DNA from: Stomorhina lunata
Taxonomy: Eukaryota > Arthropoda > Insecta > Diptera > Rhiniidae
Direction: 5' to 3'
NCBI GenBank assembly: GCA_933228675.1
Contig: OW121741.1
Location: 133,944,120 to 134,008,119 of the forward strand
DNA: 64,000 nucleotides
Part shown: piece by piece, positions 29,486 to 42,739 of the stretch
How positions within the stretch are numbered: the first letter of the stretch is position 1
How the letters are laid out: every line of letters begins with the position of its first letter
Notes under the pieces: generated by a model
The model's input: only the letters and a program-made list of their open reading frames with translations
Databases searched by the model: none
What the model was told of the DNA's origin: nothing
Program-made: the position numbers and the translations under genes

Positions 29486-31600
29486 AAAACATACTTTTTT
29501 CAATACAAAAATTTTTTTTAGAAAAATTTTTGAAAAAAATATTTTTGATAAAAAAAAAATGCTTTAGAAAAATTTTTTATAAAAAAAAATTCCATAGACA
29601 AATTTTTGATAAAAAAAAAATTCTATAGAAAAATTTTTGATAAACAAATTTTCTGTAGAAAAATTTTCTATAAAAAAATTTTTGATAAAGACTTTTCTAT
29701 AAAAAATTTTTTGATAAAGATTTTTCTATAGAAAAATTTTTATAAAAAAAATTTTTAATAAAGAATTTTCTACAGAAAACTTTTCGATTAAATTTTCTAT
29801 AGAAAAATTTATGATAAAAAAATTTTCTATAGAAAAACTTTTGATAAAAAAAATTTTTATCGAAAAATTTTTGATAAAAATATTAGATAAAAAAAAATTC
29901 TCTATAAAAAAATTTTTGATAAAAAAGTTTCGCATAGAAGCATTTTTCATACAAAAGTTTTCTATAGAAAAATTTTTGATAAAAAAAATTGTACAGAAAA
30001 ATTTTCTATAAAAAAATGTTTGATAAAAAATTTTCTATAGAAAAATTTTTGATAACAAAATTTTCTAGAAAAAATTTAAGATAAAAAAAAGTTTTTGATA
30101 AAGAATTTTCTACAGAAAACTTTTCGATAAAATTTTTTATAACAAAATTTCCTAGAGAAAAATTTTTGATAAAAAAATGTTTTCCATAGAAAATTTTTCT
30201 ATAGAAAATTTTTCTATGGAAAATTTTTTGATAAAAAAATTTTCTGTGGAAAAATTGTTGATAATATTTTTAATAAAATTTTCGATAGAAAAATTTTTGA
30301 TTAAAAAATAGTCTATAGAAAAATTGTTGATAAAATTTTTGATAAACAATTTTCTATAGAAAATTTTTGAAAAAAAAAATTTTCTATACAAAAATTTTTG
30401 ATAAAAAAATTTTCTATAGAAAATTTTTTGACAAAAAAGTATTCTATAAAAAAATTGTTGATAAAAAGATTTTCTATAGAAAAATTTTTGATAAAAAAAA
30501 TTGTTTATAGAAAAATTTGATAAAAAAAATTTTTGAAAAAAAAATTTTCTGTAGAAAAAATTTTGATAAAAAAATTTTCTACAAAAAAATTTTTGATAAA
30601 AAGTTTTCTATAGAAAAATTTTATATAGAAAAAATTTTGATAAAAAAAGGTAAGATGAAAAAATTTTCTATAGAAAAATTTTCATAAAAAAAGTTTCTGT
30701 GCACAAATTTTTGATAAAAACGTTTTTATACAAAAATTAAAAAAAAATATAGAAAAATTTTTGATAAAAAAATTTTTTATTGAAAAATTTTTAATAAAAA
30801 AATTTTCTGTACAAAAATTTTCGATAAAAAAATTTTCCATAGAAAAATTTTTGATAAAAAATGTTGAGAAAAATTTTGATAAAAAAATTTCTATAGAAAA
30901 ATTTTTAATAAAAAAATTTTCTATAGAAAAATTTTTGATAAAAAAATTTTCTATAGAAAATTAAAAAAAAAAGGTAAAAAGGATAAAAATTTGTTCATAG
31001 AAAAATTTTTGATAAAAAAATTATCTATGGAAAAATTTTTGATAAAAATATTTTCTATAGAAAGATTTTTGATAACATTTTTATAGAAAAATTTTTGATA
31101 AAATTTTTATAGAAAAATTTTGGTAAAAATATTTTTGATAAAAAGGTTTTATACTGTAAAAATTCTGTTAAAAGAATTTTTTATAGAAAAATTTTTGTTA
31201 ACAAAATTTTCTATAAAAAAATTTTTGTTAAGCAAATTTTCTATAGAAAAGTTCTATAGAAAAATTTTTGATAAAAAAAAATCTATAGAAAATTTTTTGA
31301 TAAAAAAAAAATTCTATAGAAAAATTTTTGATAAAAAATTCTTGATAAGAAATTTATATAGAAAAATTTTTGATATTAAATTTTTCTATAGAAAATTTTT
31401 TGATATAAAAGTTTTCTATAGAAAATTTTTTGATAAAAAAGTTTTCTATAGAAAAATTTTTTCTGTGGAAAATTTTTTGATAAAAAAATTTTTTATAGAA
31501 AAATTTTTGATAAAAAATTTTCTATAGAAAAATCTTGAAAAAAAAAAATTTTTGTAAAAAAATGTTTAATAAAGAAATTAAAAAAAAATGAGTAAAAAAC
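29486..31600. repeat. 30-bp repeat array, GATAAAAAAATTTTCTATAG orientation
   Basis: Units of about 30 bp: AAAAATTTTTGATAAAAAAA, then TTTTCTATAG. These are the reverse complement of the units at 26661-27960. Copies are diverged, with many 1-2 bp length changes. The right end joins the terminal sequence at 31609-31711. No matching left terminal sequence is visible, so this unit looks one-ended. Confidence 0.92.
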
Positions 31601-31608
31601 TTTTTTTT

Positions 31609-31711
31609 ATAAACATCAGATTGGAAAAATGCTTATTTTAATTAAAAGTATAAAAAAGTCAACTCTGCCGACGATTTTGTTCTGTTCTCTTTGTGCCGAT
31701 CTCTGGTAATA
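31609..31711. repeat. Second copy of the foldback-like right end
   Basis: TGCTTATTTTAATTAAAAGTA, CTGCCGACGATTTTGTTCTG, then TCTTTGTGCCGATCTCTGGTAAT. It lines up along its whole length with 28176-28281 with scattered changes. Confidence 0.75.
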
Positions 31712-32633
31712 AGTTCTGAATTCTTAAAATTAGTCAGAGTGTAAATTTTCGGTTCGAGAATATAGCGTTTTTCTTTGTTTAAAAGTTAAGTTTGAAAATA
31801 AGATATTATTCCGATTATGGCTCATTGAACTGAGTTAAGGAATTTCGTCTGAGAAGATAACTTTAGTCTGGATGTATGGAATTAGTATGAGTTCATAAGA
31901 TTGTAATGACATAAGTATAAGATTAAGAAGTAAAACTTAAACCATAAGTGTAGGTTAATAATATTAAGAAATAATAAGCTATTTGTTTGCCCACATTAAT
32001 AAATGAAAATAACAAAAACATCTTAAAAATTTAAAAATGCTTTCCCTTCAAACTTCTAGTTAACTTTGCACCAAACGATACTTTTTCTTAAGGAACTCAT
32101 TTTTTAACAATTTTCATGTGATTTTTTTACGTTTTATTTTCAGAACAAATAAAAGATTTCGCAGGAACCACTATTTATGTTGATGGTACTCGAAAAGTGC
32201 AGACATTTTGCACATAAAAATCAACGTTAGAAGATAGAAGTGAAATAGTGCCGGAATGAATTGCTTATTGAGCACCTTGAGCACGAAATAAGCATTGAAT
32301 ATGTTGCGATTGTAAAGCACACATACACTTACATATACATATGTATATAAACAAACATATTTCAAATAAAGAACAAAAAAATACAAAAATGGAAAACAAC
32401 CGAAAAAACTGCATTTATTTGTATAGAAAAGAAAAATTTATTTCCTTTTGTTAATATAGTTTTTTTTTTCTTTCATTTGTGAAAAAAGAATTTTCTTTAT
32501 TTCTGCCATGAATTTCTGTTTGGCTTTGGTATTGGCTCTAAACTTAATGTATGTTAGTTCGTGTGTTGTGTGTGTGTATTGTAATAGTAACAAAAATATT
32601 TTATACACAATTTAAATACACTTTTTATTTTGC

Positions 32634-32661
32634 CAAATAAATAAATAAATAAACATTCTTT
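32634..32661. repeat. AAAT microsatellite
   Basis: About six AAAT units. Confidence 0.85.
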
Positions 32662-33216
32662 GCTAAATACAGAAGTAATAAAATAAAAACTAATAAATAA
32701 ATAGCGATAAGCTCTCACTTGTATAGAATATATTTGTTAAAGGGAATAAAATGAAAGAAAAAAAAACGTATCCTTTTGTGTTGCAAATATATTAAAATTT
32801 AGTATTTATAAGCAGCAAAATTCACATCCTTTAACGTCACAATCTAAATTTTAAGATCTAGAATATTTGCAAATCAAATTTAAAATTGACAAAACATAAA
32901 TTGGAATTTTATTACTTTTAGAAGATCATATCTGAGCTTCCCCAAATCTTTAAAAGAATATGTATGCATATATACTTTATGTTTGTATGTATATGTCAAC
33001 GTCATATTTTCTTAATAATACTTTTTCCTTTTCGTTATTGTTGCCATGTGTCTTTACATTTACTCTCAACTTATTTCGCCTTAAATATTTTAGCTTGTCA
33101 CTTTTTACTTTCATAAAATCGAAAGAATTTGTATACAGCTTTCGAAAGGATGTCAAAATGCCAACATAAGACGGAAAGACATGTTGACGACACCAATATT
33201 CTACAGAAGTACTAGT

Positions 33217-33240
33217 ATGTGTGTGTGTGTATGTGTATGC
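33217..33240. repeat. TG microsatellite
   Basis: A run of TG repeats with one A. Confidence 0.85.
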
Positions 33241-33489
33241 CTGGGTTGGTATGCACACAAATGTCAGTGGGTATGTAAATGGTTGGAAGTATTGATGGAT
33301 GAATGGTTAAATGGATGTTTATATACATTTATAAGATACAGTTTTTTTTTTTTTCTTTTTTTTTTGCTATTACACTAACAGGTGAATGCAGCAGGAAATG
33401 TGTGAATGAGATCAGTAAAGTAAAGCTTCTCTAAGTATTTGGCTGATACGGTATGGAAATGAAAATATTAAAGGTATCATTCTGATGAG

Positions 33490-33650
33490 AGACACTAATG
33501 GAAGGTATTAGTCTGAGTATTAGACATAAGTTTAAGTCTAAGACATTTGTTTGAATATAAGGCATTAGTCCGAATCTAAAACAATCGACTGAGTACAATG
33601 CAATAGTTTAAGTTAAACACATTAGTCTAAGTGTTAGACCCTGGTACAAC
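33490..33650 (-). repeat. Possible degenerate 12-bp satellite relic
   Basis: TTAGTCTGAGTATTAGACATAAG, AAGTCTAAGACATTTG, GGCATTAGTCC and CATTAGTCTAAGTGTTAGAC recur here. They resemble GACTAAGACATT/AATGTCTTAGTC but are too decayed for certainty. Confidence 0.4.
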
Positions 33651-36326
33651 CCTAGTACAACCCACACATTTTTTTATATAAAATTTTAGACATTTATTTT
33701 AGATACCACCCTAAATAGCACAAATATACAATAAACTATTTCAATTTTGCAGCTAAAGTCAAAGCTTCGAAAACCAGAAAATTCCTTCTAATATTGATTT
33801 TTCTATAAAAATATGTAACAACTAAAACTGTAATGGATTTCTAGGAAGATCAAAATTATCCCAAACCTAAATAAAAATTGAAATTTTTAATACTCAGAAT
33901 CTTAAAATGGAATTTTAAGGTTAAAGTTAAATTAAGGATATTTCATAAATACCCAGAAAACAAATTTGTTGAAGTAAGGAAACATTTTGTAATACAAATT
34001 TTTCTTAAAACATTTGGTGACGAAAATTTTTCTATAAAATTTCTGTGGCAAAAATTTTTCGATAAAAATTTGGTGACGAAAATTTTCTATCAACATTTGA
34101 TGACGAAAATGTTTCTATAAAATTTTTTTTTTTATAAAATTTGGTGACGAAAATTATTCTATAAAAATTTGATGAAGAAAATTTTTCTATAAAAATTTAG
34201 TGACGAAAATTTTTTTTTTTCAAAATTTGGTGACGAAAATTTTTCTATAAAAATTTGGTGACGAAAATTATTCCATAAAAATTTGGTGATGAAAATATTT
34301 CTATAAAAATTTGGTGATGAAATTTTTTTCTATAAAAATTTGGTGTCCAGAATTTTTCTATAAAAATTTGGTGAAGATAATTTTTCTTTAAAAATTTGAT
34401 GACAAAAATTTTTCTATAAAAATTTAGTGACAAAAATTTTTTTGTAAAAATTTAATGACGAAGATTCTAAATAAAAATTTGATGAAGAAAATTTTTCCAT
34501 AAAAATTTGGTGACGAAAATGTTTCTATAAAAATTTTCTAACGAAAATTTTTCTATAAAGATTTGACGACGAAAATTTTTCTATCAAAACTTTAATGACG
34601 AAAATTTTTTTATAAAAATTTAATGACGAAAATTTTTCTATAAAAATTTAATGACGAAAATTTTTCTATATAAATTTAATGACGAAAATGTTTCCATAAA
34701 AATTTGATAAACAAAATTTTTCCATAAAAATTTGGTGATGAAAATTTTTCTATAAAAATTTGGTGATGAAAATTTTTCTAAATTTTCGTCACCAAATTTT
34801 CTGTAGAAATTTCTGTAAAAATTTGGTAATAAAAATTTTTTGATAAAAATTTGGTGACGAAAATTTTTCTATAAAAATTAGATGACGAAAATTTTCTATA
34901 AAAATTTTTGATGACGAAAATTTGTCTATAAAAATATATAGAATATATAGAAATATATAGAATATATAGAAATTTGGTGACGAAAATTTTTCTATGGAAA
35001 TTTGGTGACGAAAATTTTCCTATAAAAATTTGTTGACGAAATATTTTTCTATAAAGATTTGACGACGAAAATTTTTCTATCAAAAATTTAATGACAAAAA
35101 TTTTTCTATAAAAATTTTGTAAAGAAAATTTTTCTTTTAAAATTTAATAACGAAAATTTTTCTTAAAAAAATTATGATATGAATTTAACGAAGAAAATTT
35201 TTCTATAAAAATTTAGTGACAAAATTTTTCTATACAAATTTGATGACGAAAATTGTTCTATAAAAATTAGATGACGAAATTTTTTCCAAAAAAAAATTAA
35301 TGACGAAAATTTTTCTATAAAAATTTGGTGATAAAAAAATTCTATAAATAATAAGTGTCGAAAATTTTTCTATAAAAATTTTGTGACGAAAATATTTCCA
35401 TAAAAATTTGGTGACGAAAATTTTTTTTATAAAAATTTAATGACGAAAATTTGTTTAGAAAAAAATTTGATATTTTTCTATAAAACTTTGGTGACGAAAA
35501 TGTTCCTACGAAAAAAATTGGTGACAAAAATTTTTCTCTAAAAATGTATTGACGAAAATTTTTTTTGATAAAAATTTGATAACGAAAATTTTTCTATAAA
35601 AATTTTTGGTGACGAAAATTTTTCTAAAAAAATTTTGTAAAGAAAATTTTTCTTTTAAAATTTAATAACGAACACTTTTCTATAAAAATTTTGATAAGAA
35701 TTTAATGAAGAAAATTTTTCTATAAAAATTAAGTGACAAAATTTGTCTATACAAATTTGATGACGAAAATTTTCTATAAAAATTAGATGACGAAATTTTT
35801 TCCAAAAAAATTTGATGACGAAAATTTTTCTATAAAAATTTGGTGACAAAAAAATTTTTTATAAATATTAAGTGTCGAAAATTTTTCTATAAAAATTTTG
35901 TAACGAAAATATTTCCATAAAAATTTGGTGACGAAAATTTTTTTATAAAAATTTAATAACGGAAATCAAATTTAAAAAAAAAATTTGATGACGGATATTT
36001 TTTTATAAAACTTTGGCGACGAAAATGTTTCTACGAAAAAATTGGTGACGAAAAGTTTTCTATAAAGATTTGACGACGAAAATTTTTCTATCAAAAATTT
36101 AATGACAAAAATTTTTCTATAAAAATTTTGTAAAGAAAATTTGTCTTTTAAAATTTAATAACGAAAATTTGTCTAAAAAATTTTTGATAAGAACTTAATG
36201 AAGAAAATTTTTCTTTAAAAATTAAGTGACAAAATTTTTCTATACAAATTTGATAATTTTTCTTTTAAAATTTAATAACGAAAATTTTTCTTTAAAAATT
36301 TTGATAAGAATTTAATGAAGAAAATA

Positions 36327-36390
36327 TTTCTATAAAAATTAAGTGACAAAATTTGTCTATACAAATTTTGTCACTTAATTTTTATAGAAA
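36327..36390. repeat. Perfect 29-bp inverted repeat with 6-nt loop
   Basis: Arms 36327-36355 and 36362-36390 with the loop TCTATA. It is formed by a unit facing its own inverted copy. An identical structure lies at 38047-38110. Confidence 0.95.
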
Positions 36391-38046
36391 AATTTGGTGA
36401 CAAAAAAAATTCTATAAATAATAAGTGTCGAAAATTTTTCTATAAAAATTTTGTGACGAAAATATTTCCATAAAAATTTGGTGATGAAAATTTTTCAAAA
36501 TTTTCGTCACCAAATTTTCTGTAAAAATTTCTGTAAAAATTTGGTAATAAAAATTTTTTGATAAAAATTTGGTGACGAAAATTTTTCTATAAAAATTAGA
36601 TGACGAAAATTTTCTATAAAAATTTTTGATGACGAAAATTTTTCTATAAAAATATATAGAATATATAGAAATATATAGAATATATAGAAATTTGGTGACG
36701 AAAATTTTTCTATGGAAATTTGGTGACAAAAATTTTCCTATAAAAATTTGTTGACGAAATATTTTTCTATAAAGATTTGACGACGAAAATTTTTCTATCA
36801 AAAATTTAATGACAAAAATTTTTCTATAAAAATTTTGTAAAGAAAATTTTTCTTTTAAAATTTAATAACGAAAATTTTTCTTAAAAAAATTATGATATGA
36901 ATTTAACGAAGAAAATTTTTCTATAAAAATTTAGTGACAAAATTTTTCTATACAAATTTGATGACGAAAATTTTTCTATAAAAATTAGATGACGAAATTT
37001 TTTCCAAAAAAAAATTAATGACGAAAATTTTTCTATAAAAATTTGGTGATAAAAAAAATTCTATAAATAATAAGTGTCGAAAATTTTTCTATAAAAATTT
37101 TGTGACGAAAATATTTCCATAAAAATTTGGTGACGAAAATTTTTTTTATAAAAATTTAATGACGAAAATTTGTTTAGAAAAAAATTTGATATTTTTCTAT
37201 AAAACTTTGGTGACGAAAATGTTCCTACGAAAAAAATTGGTGACAAAAATTTTTCTCTAAAAATGTATTGACGAAAATTTTTTTTGATAAAAATTTGATA
37301 ACGAAAATTTTTCTATAAAAATTTTTGGTGACGAAAATTTTTCTAAAAAAATTTTGTAAAGAAAATTTTTCTTTTAAAATTTAATAACGAACACTTTTCT
37401 ATAAAAATTTTGATAAGAATTTAATGAAGAAAATTTTTCTATAAAAATTAAGTGACAAAATTTGTCTATACAAATTTGATGACGAAAATTTTTCTATAAA
37501 AATTAGATGACGAAATTTTTTCCAAAAAAATTTGATGACGAAAATTTTTCTATAAAAATTTGGTGACAAAAAAATTTTTTATAAATATTAAGTGTCGAAA
37601 ATTTTTCTATAAAAATTTTGTAACGAAAATATTTCCATAAAAATTTGGTGACGAAAATTTTTTTATAAAAATTTAATAACGGAAATCAAATTTAAAAAAA
37701 AAATTTGATGACGGATATTTTTTTATAAAACTTTGGCGACGAAAATGTTTCTACGAAAAAATTGGTGACGAAAAGTTTTCTATAAAGATTTGACGACGAA
37801 AATTTTTCTATCAAAAATTTAATGACAAAAATTTTTCTATAAAAATTTTGTAAAGAAAATTTGTCTTTTAAAATTTAATAACGAAAATTTGTCTAAAAAA
37901 TTTTTGATAAGAATTTAATGAAGAAAATTTTTCTTTAAAAATTAAGTGACAAAATTTTTCTATACAAATTTGATCATTTTTCTTTTAAAATTTAATAACG
38001 AAAATTTTTCTATAAAAATTTTGATAAGAATTTAATGAAGAAAATA

Positions 38047-38110
38047 TTTCTATAAAAATTAAGTGACAAAATTTGTCTATACAAATTTTGTCACTTAATT
38101 TTTATAGAAA
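38047..38110. repeat. Second perfect 29-bp inverted repeat
   Basis: Arms 38047-38075 and 38082-38110 around TCTATA, 1720 bp from the first copy. It was carried along by the higher-order duplication. Confidence 0.95.
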
Positions 38111-40975
38111 AATTTGGTGACAAAAAAAATTCTATAAATAATAAGTGTCGAAAATTTTTCTATAAAAATTTTGTGACGAAAATATTTCCATAAAAATTTG
38201 GTGACGAAAATTTTTTTTATAAAAATTTAATGACGAAAATTTGTTTAGAAAAAAATTTGATATTTTTTTATAAAACTTTGGTGACGAAAATGTTCCTACG
38301 AAAAAAATTGGTGACAAAAATTTTTCTCTAAAAATGTATTGACGAAAATTTTTTTTGATAAAAATTTGATAACGAAAATTTTTCTATAAAAATTTTTGGT
38401 GACGAAAATTTTTCTAAAAAAATTTTGTAAAGAAAATTTTTCTTTTAAAATTTAATAACGAAAATTTTTCTATAAAAATTTTGATAAGAATTTAATGAAG
38501 AAAATTTTTCTATAAAAATTAAGTGACAAAATTTGTCTATACAAATTTGATGACGAAAATTTTTCTATAAAAATTAGATGACGAAATTTTTTCCAAAAAA
38601 ATTTGATGACGAAAATTTTTCTATAAAAATTTGGTGACAAAAAAATTTTCTATAAATATTAAGTGTCGAAAATTTTTCTATAAAAATTTTGTAACGAAAA
38701 TATTTCCATAAAAATTTGGTGACGAAAAATTTTTTTATAAAAATTTAATAACGGAAATCAAATTTAAAAAAAAAAAATTTGATGACGGATATTTTTTTAT
38801 AAAACTTTGGCGACGAAAATGTTTCTACGAAAAAATTGGTGACGAAAAGTTTTCTATAAAGATTTGACGACGAAAATTTTTCTATCAAAAATTTAATGAC
38901 AAAAATTTTTCTATAAAAATTTTGTAAAGAAAATTTGTCTTTTAAAATTTAATAACGAAAATTTGTCTAAAAAATTTTTGATAAGAATTTAATGAAGAAA
39001 ATTTTTCTTTGAAAATTAAGTGACAAAATTTTTCTATACAAATTTGATAATTTTTCTTTTAAAATTTAATAACGAAAATTTTTCTATAAAAATTTTGATA
39101 AGAATTTAATGAAGAAAATTTTTCTATAAAAATTAAGTGACAAAATTTGTCTATACAAATTTGATGACGAAAATTTTTCTATAAAAATTAGATGACGAAT
39201 TTTTTTTCAAAAAAATTTGATGACGAAAATTTTTCTATAAAAATTTGGTGATAGAAATATTTTCTATAAATATTTAGTGGCGAAAATTTTTCTATAAAAA
39301 TTTTGTGACGAAAATATTTCTATAAAAATTTGGTGACGAAAATTTTTTTATAAAAATTTGATGACGGAAATCAAATTTAAAAAAAAAATTTTGATGACGG
39401 ATATTTTTCTATAAAACTTTGGTGACGAAAATGTTTCTACGAAAAAATTTTTCTATAAAAATGTATTGACGAAAATTTTTTTGATAAAAATTTGATAACG
39501 AAAATTTTTCTATAAAAATTTTGTAAAGAAAATTTTTCTTTTAAAATTTAATAACGAAAATTTTTCTAAAAAAATTTTGATAAGAATTTAATGAAGAAAA
39601 TTTTTCTATAAAAATTTAGTGACAAAATTTGTCTATACAAATTTGATGACGAACATTTTTCTATAAAAATTAGATGACGAAATTTTTTCCAAAAGAAATT
39701 TGATGACGAAAATTTGTCTATAAAAATTTGGTGACAAAAAAAATTTCTATAAATATTAAGTGTCGAAAATTTTTCTATAAAAATTTTGTGACGAAAATAT
39801 TTCCATAAAAATTTGGTGACGAAAATTTTTTTATAAAACTTTAATGACGAAAATTTGTTTAAAAAAAATTTGATGACAGATATTTTTCTATAAAACTTCG
39901 GTGACGAAAATGTTTCTACGAAAAAATTGGTGACAAAAATTGTTCTATAAAAATGTATTGACGAAAATTTTTTTGATAAAAATTTGATAACGAAAATTTT
40001 TCTATAAAAATTTTGTAAAGAAAATTTTTCTTTTAAAATTTAATAACGAAAGTTTTTCTAAAAAAATTTTGATAAGAATTTAATGAAGAAAATTTTTCTA
40101 TAAAAATTTAGAGACAAAATTTGTCTATACAAATTTGATGAGGAAAATTTTTCTATAAAAATTAGATGACGAAATTTTTTCCAAAAAAAAAATTGATGAC
40201 GAAAATTTTTCTATAAAAATTTGGTGACAAAAAAATTTTCTATAAATATTTATTGGCGAAAATTTTTCTATAAAAATTTTGTGACGAAAATTTTTTTATA
40301 AAAATTTAATGACGGAAATTTGTTTAAAAAAATTTGTTGACGGATATTTTTTTCTATAAATTTTTGGTGACGAAAATGTTTCTACAAAAAAATTGGTGAC
40401 AAAAATTTTTCAATAAAAATTTATTGACGAAAAATTTTTTTTATAAAAATTTGATAACAAACATTTTTCTATAAAGATTTGGTTACTAGAAATTTTTCTA
40501 TTAAAATTTCGTGACGAAAATTTTTCTAAAAAAAATTTGATGACGAAAATTTTTGTATAAAAATTTGGTGACGAAAACTTTTTTATAAAAATTTTTTGAC
40601 GAAAATGTTTCTATAAAAATTTGCTAACTAAAAATTTTCTATAAAAATTTGATGACGAAAATTTTTCTATCCAAATTTTGTTAATAAATTTTTTTCGATA
40701 AAAAATTTTTAATGAAAACTTTTTATAAAAATTGGGTGACGAAAATTTTTCTATAAAAATTTTGCAACGAAATTTTTTCTTTAAAACAAAATTTTTTATT
40801 AAAAATTTTGTAATTTTTTTATTAAAAATTTTGTAATTTTTTGGTTTTAAATTTTGTAATGAAAATTTTTCTAAAACTTGGTCATGAAAATTTTTCGATA
40901 AAAATTTTGATATGAAAATTTTTCCAAAAAAATTTTTAACTAAAGTTTTGTAACGAACATTTTTTTATAAAATTT

Positions 40976-41640
40976 TCTATTAAACATTTTTTATATAGAA
41001 ATATTCTATATAAATTTTTCTAATCAAAATTTTGTATAAAGAAAATTTTCTAGAAAATTTATAAAGAAATTTTTCGTATAGAAAACTTCTATTGAAATTA
41101 TTTGTGTAGAAAATTTCTATAGAAATTTTTGGCACAGAAAATTTTCAAAGAAATTTTTCGCATAGAAATTTTTCGTGTAGAAAATTTCCATAGAAAATGT
41201 CTGTAGAAATTTTTCATATAAAAAATTTCTTTAGAAATTCTCTATATAAAAATTTTTCGTATATAAATTTTTTATATAGAAAATTTCTACAAAATTTTTT
41301 AAAACGAAATTTTTTACAGACATTTTTCGAAAAAAATTCGTTTCGTGTAGAAAATTTCTATAGGAATTTTTCTAATTTTTCATATAGAAAATTTATATAA
41401 AAATTTTTTATATACAAAAATTCAAGAAGAAAATTTGTATAGAAAATTTTCAAGTAGAACATTTTTATAGAAATTTTTTATATAGAAATTTTCTATAGAA
41501 ATTTTTCAAAGAGAAATTTTCTATAAAAAAATTCTATACAAATTTTTCATAAAAAATATGCTCATAGAAATTTTTTCTATATAAAATTTCTATAAAATGT
41601 TTCTTAAAAAAAATTTGTATTTTTATATATTTTTTTATTG
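40976..41640. repeat. Degenerate TATAGAAATTTTTC repeat
   Basis: Irregular units built on TATAGAAATTTTTCGTATAG and AAAATTTC. They belong to the same AT-rich superfamily and are strongly diverged, continuing directly from the 28-bp array. Confidence 0.85.
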
Positions 41641-42739
41641 ATTACTCGCAAAAAAGTATTTGGCTATGATATATTTGCTATTCATAACTATTTTGAGTTA
41701 AGTCAAATATTTGTATTTGCTTCTTTCGTCAGTCTTTTGAATAATGGGAAACGTTGATCGATCACAACAGGAAATCAATTCCAGTAATAAATATTGTTAT
41801 TATATTCGAACACAGATTGTGTGCACAACAAATGGAAAGTAAAATTTTTAAATATACATTTAAGAGAAAAACTATTAGGGTGGTAACTTTTTAGAATAAT
41901 AAAAGGAAAGCACATTCTTTTTCAACAAAGTGGAAAATATAACCCTAATACTTATAAATATAGTAAAGTCAAAACATATAAATGCACCACCACATACTTA
42001 TGGCTTCCTACCTTAGCTTTTTCTTTGCTACCAAATCCTTTCAGTTTTATTTCTTTTATCACTAAACTCAGAAAAAATTTCATTTCTTAAAAAGTTGCAA
42101 AAAAAATATATAAGAAATTTATTCCTTCATTTATTCATCCTTTCATATATGAATGTTCTACATACTCGTCGTAGTCGTTGTAGTTGTCGCTGTCATCGTC
42201 GTCTTTTTATATGAATTTTTGTATTTTTGTATCCGCAACTTAAATTTTGTTGTCGTACAACTGCAATCGAGTGTATGGGAGATTTATTGTTGATGCACTT
42301 TCTTTTGCCAAAGACTTTCTTTTTATTTTTTCTTCTTATATTTCTGAAGAATAAAATACTTAAAATATTGCAAAATATTTGTAAGCTAAAAAAAAGTTAT
42401 TTTCTATAATATTATTTTTCTATATATAAACAAAATAGCAAAACACAGATTTCGTTGGAAAATTTATAAATGTTGACAATAAAAATCTTTACTTCATGTT
42501 TTCATGTGTACGAGACATTTAAAGGAATTCGGATTAAGTCGAGAGGGTAAGAATGGGGGAGTTTTTTATTTAATTTTTGGAGAGAAAAAAATTTGGTTAA
42601 AGAAAGGAAATCTTTGTAAAATAATCTATGTATTTGGGAGCAGAAGGGATTAGGCTTAAGTAGGTAGTAGTCTAAAGTAGTAGTTGCCTAAAAGCGTAAG
42701 ATAAGTCTTTGTATAAAACTTTATAAGAAAACTATTATT
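41641..42739. other. Island without recognisable gene
   Basis: Fly-like non-coding DNA, with a GTCGTTGTAGTTGTCGCTGT triplet stretch near 42175. No supported exon. Confidence 0.55.

Larger units (their letters stand above)
31712..34009. other. Island without recognisable gene
   Basis: Non-coding-looking DNA with an AAAT microsatellite (32634-32661), TG repeats (33217-33240), poly-T near 33345, and a stretch at 33480-33650 with degenerate AGTCTAAGACATT motifs. No recognisable protein. Confidence 0.55.
34010..40975. repeat. 28-bp satellite array (TTTGGTGACGAAAA) with higher-order repeats
   Basis: Units of about 28 bp: TTTGGTGACGAAAATTTTTC, then TATAAAAA. Variant linkers (GATGACG, AATGACG, AAGTGAC, TAATAACG) form a fixed order that is repeated at higher level. 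The landmark ATAAGTGTCG lies at 35351, 36421, 37070 and 38141. That gives repeat distances of about 1071 and 1719 bp. A few inverted units occur at 34781-34800, 36362-36390, 36499-36518 and 38082-38110. Confidence 0.95.

Noticed and set aside
31120..31527. Open frame of 135 codons rich in Lys, Phe and Ile
   Set aside because: Lies wholly in the 30-bp repeat array; same explanation.
36412..36801. Open frame of 129 codons, with shorter copies elsewhere in the array
   Set aside because: Repeated frames reflect the higher-order duplication of the 28-bp array and not a gene family.
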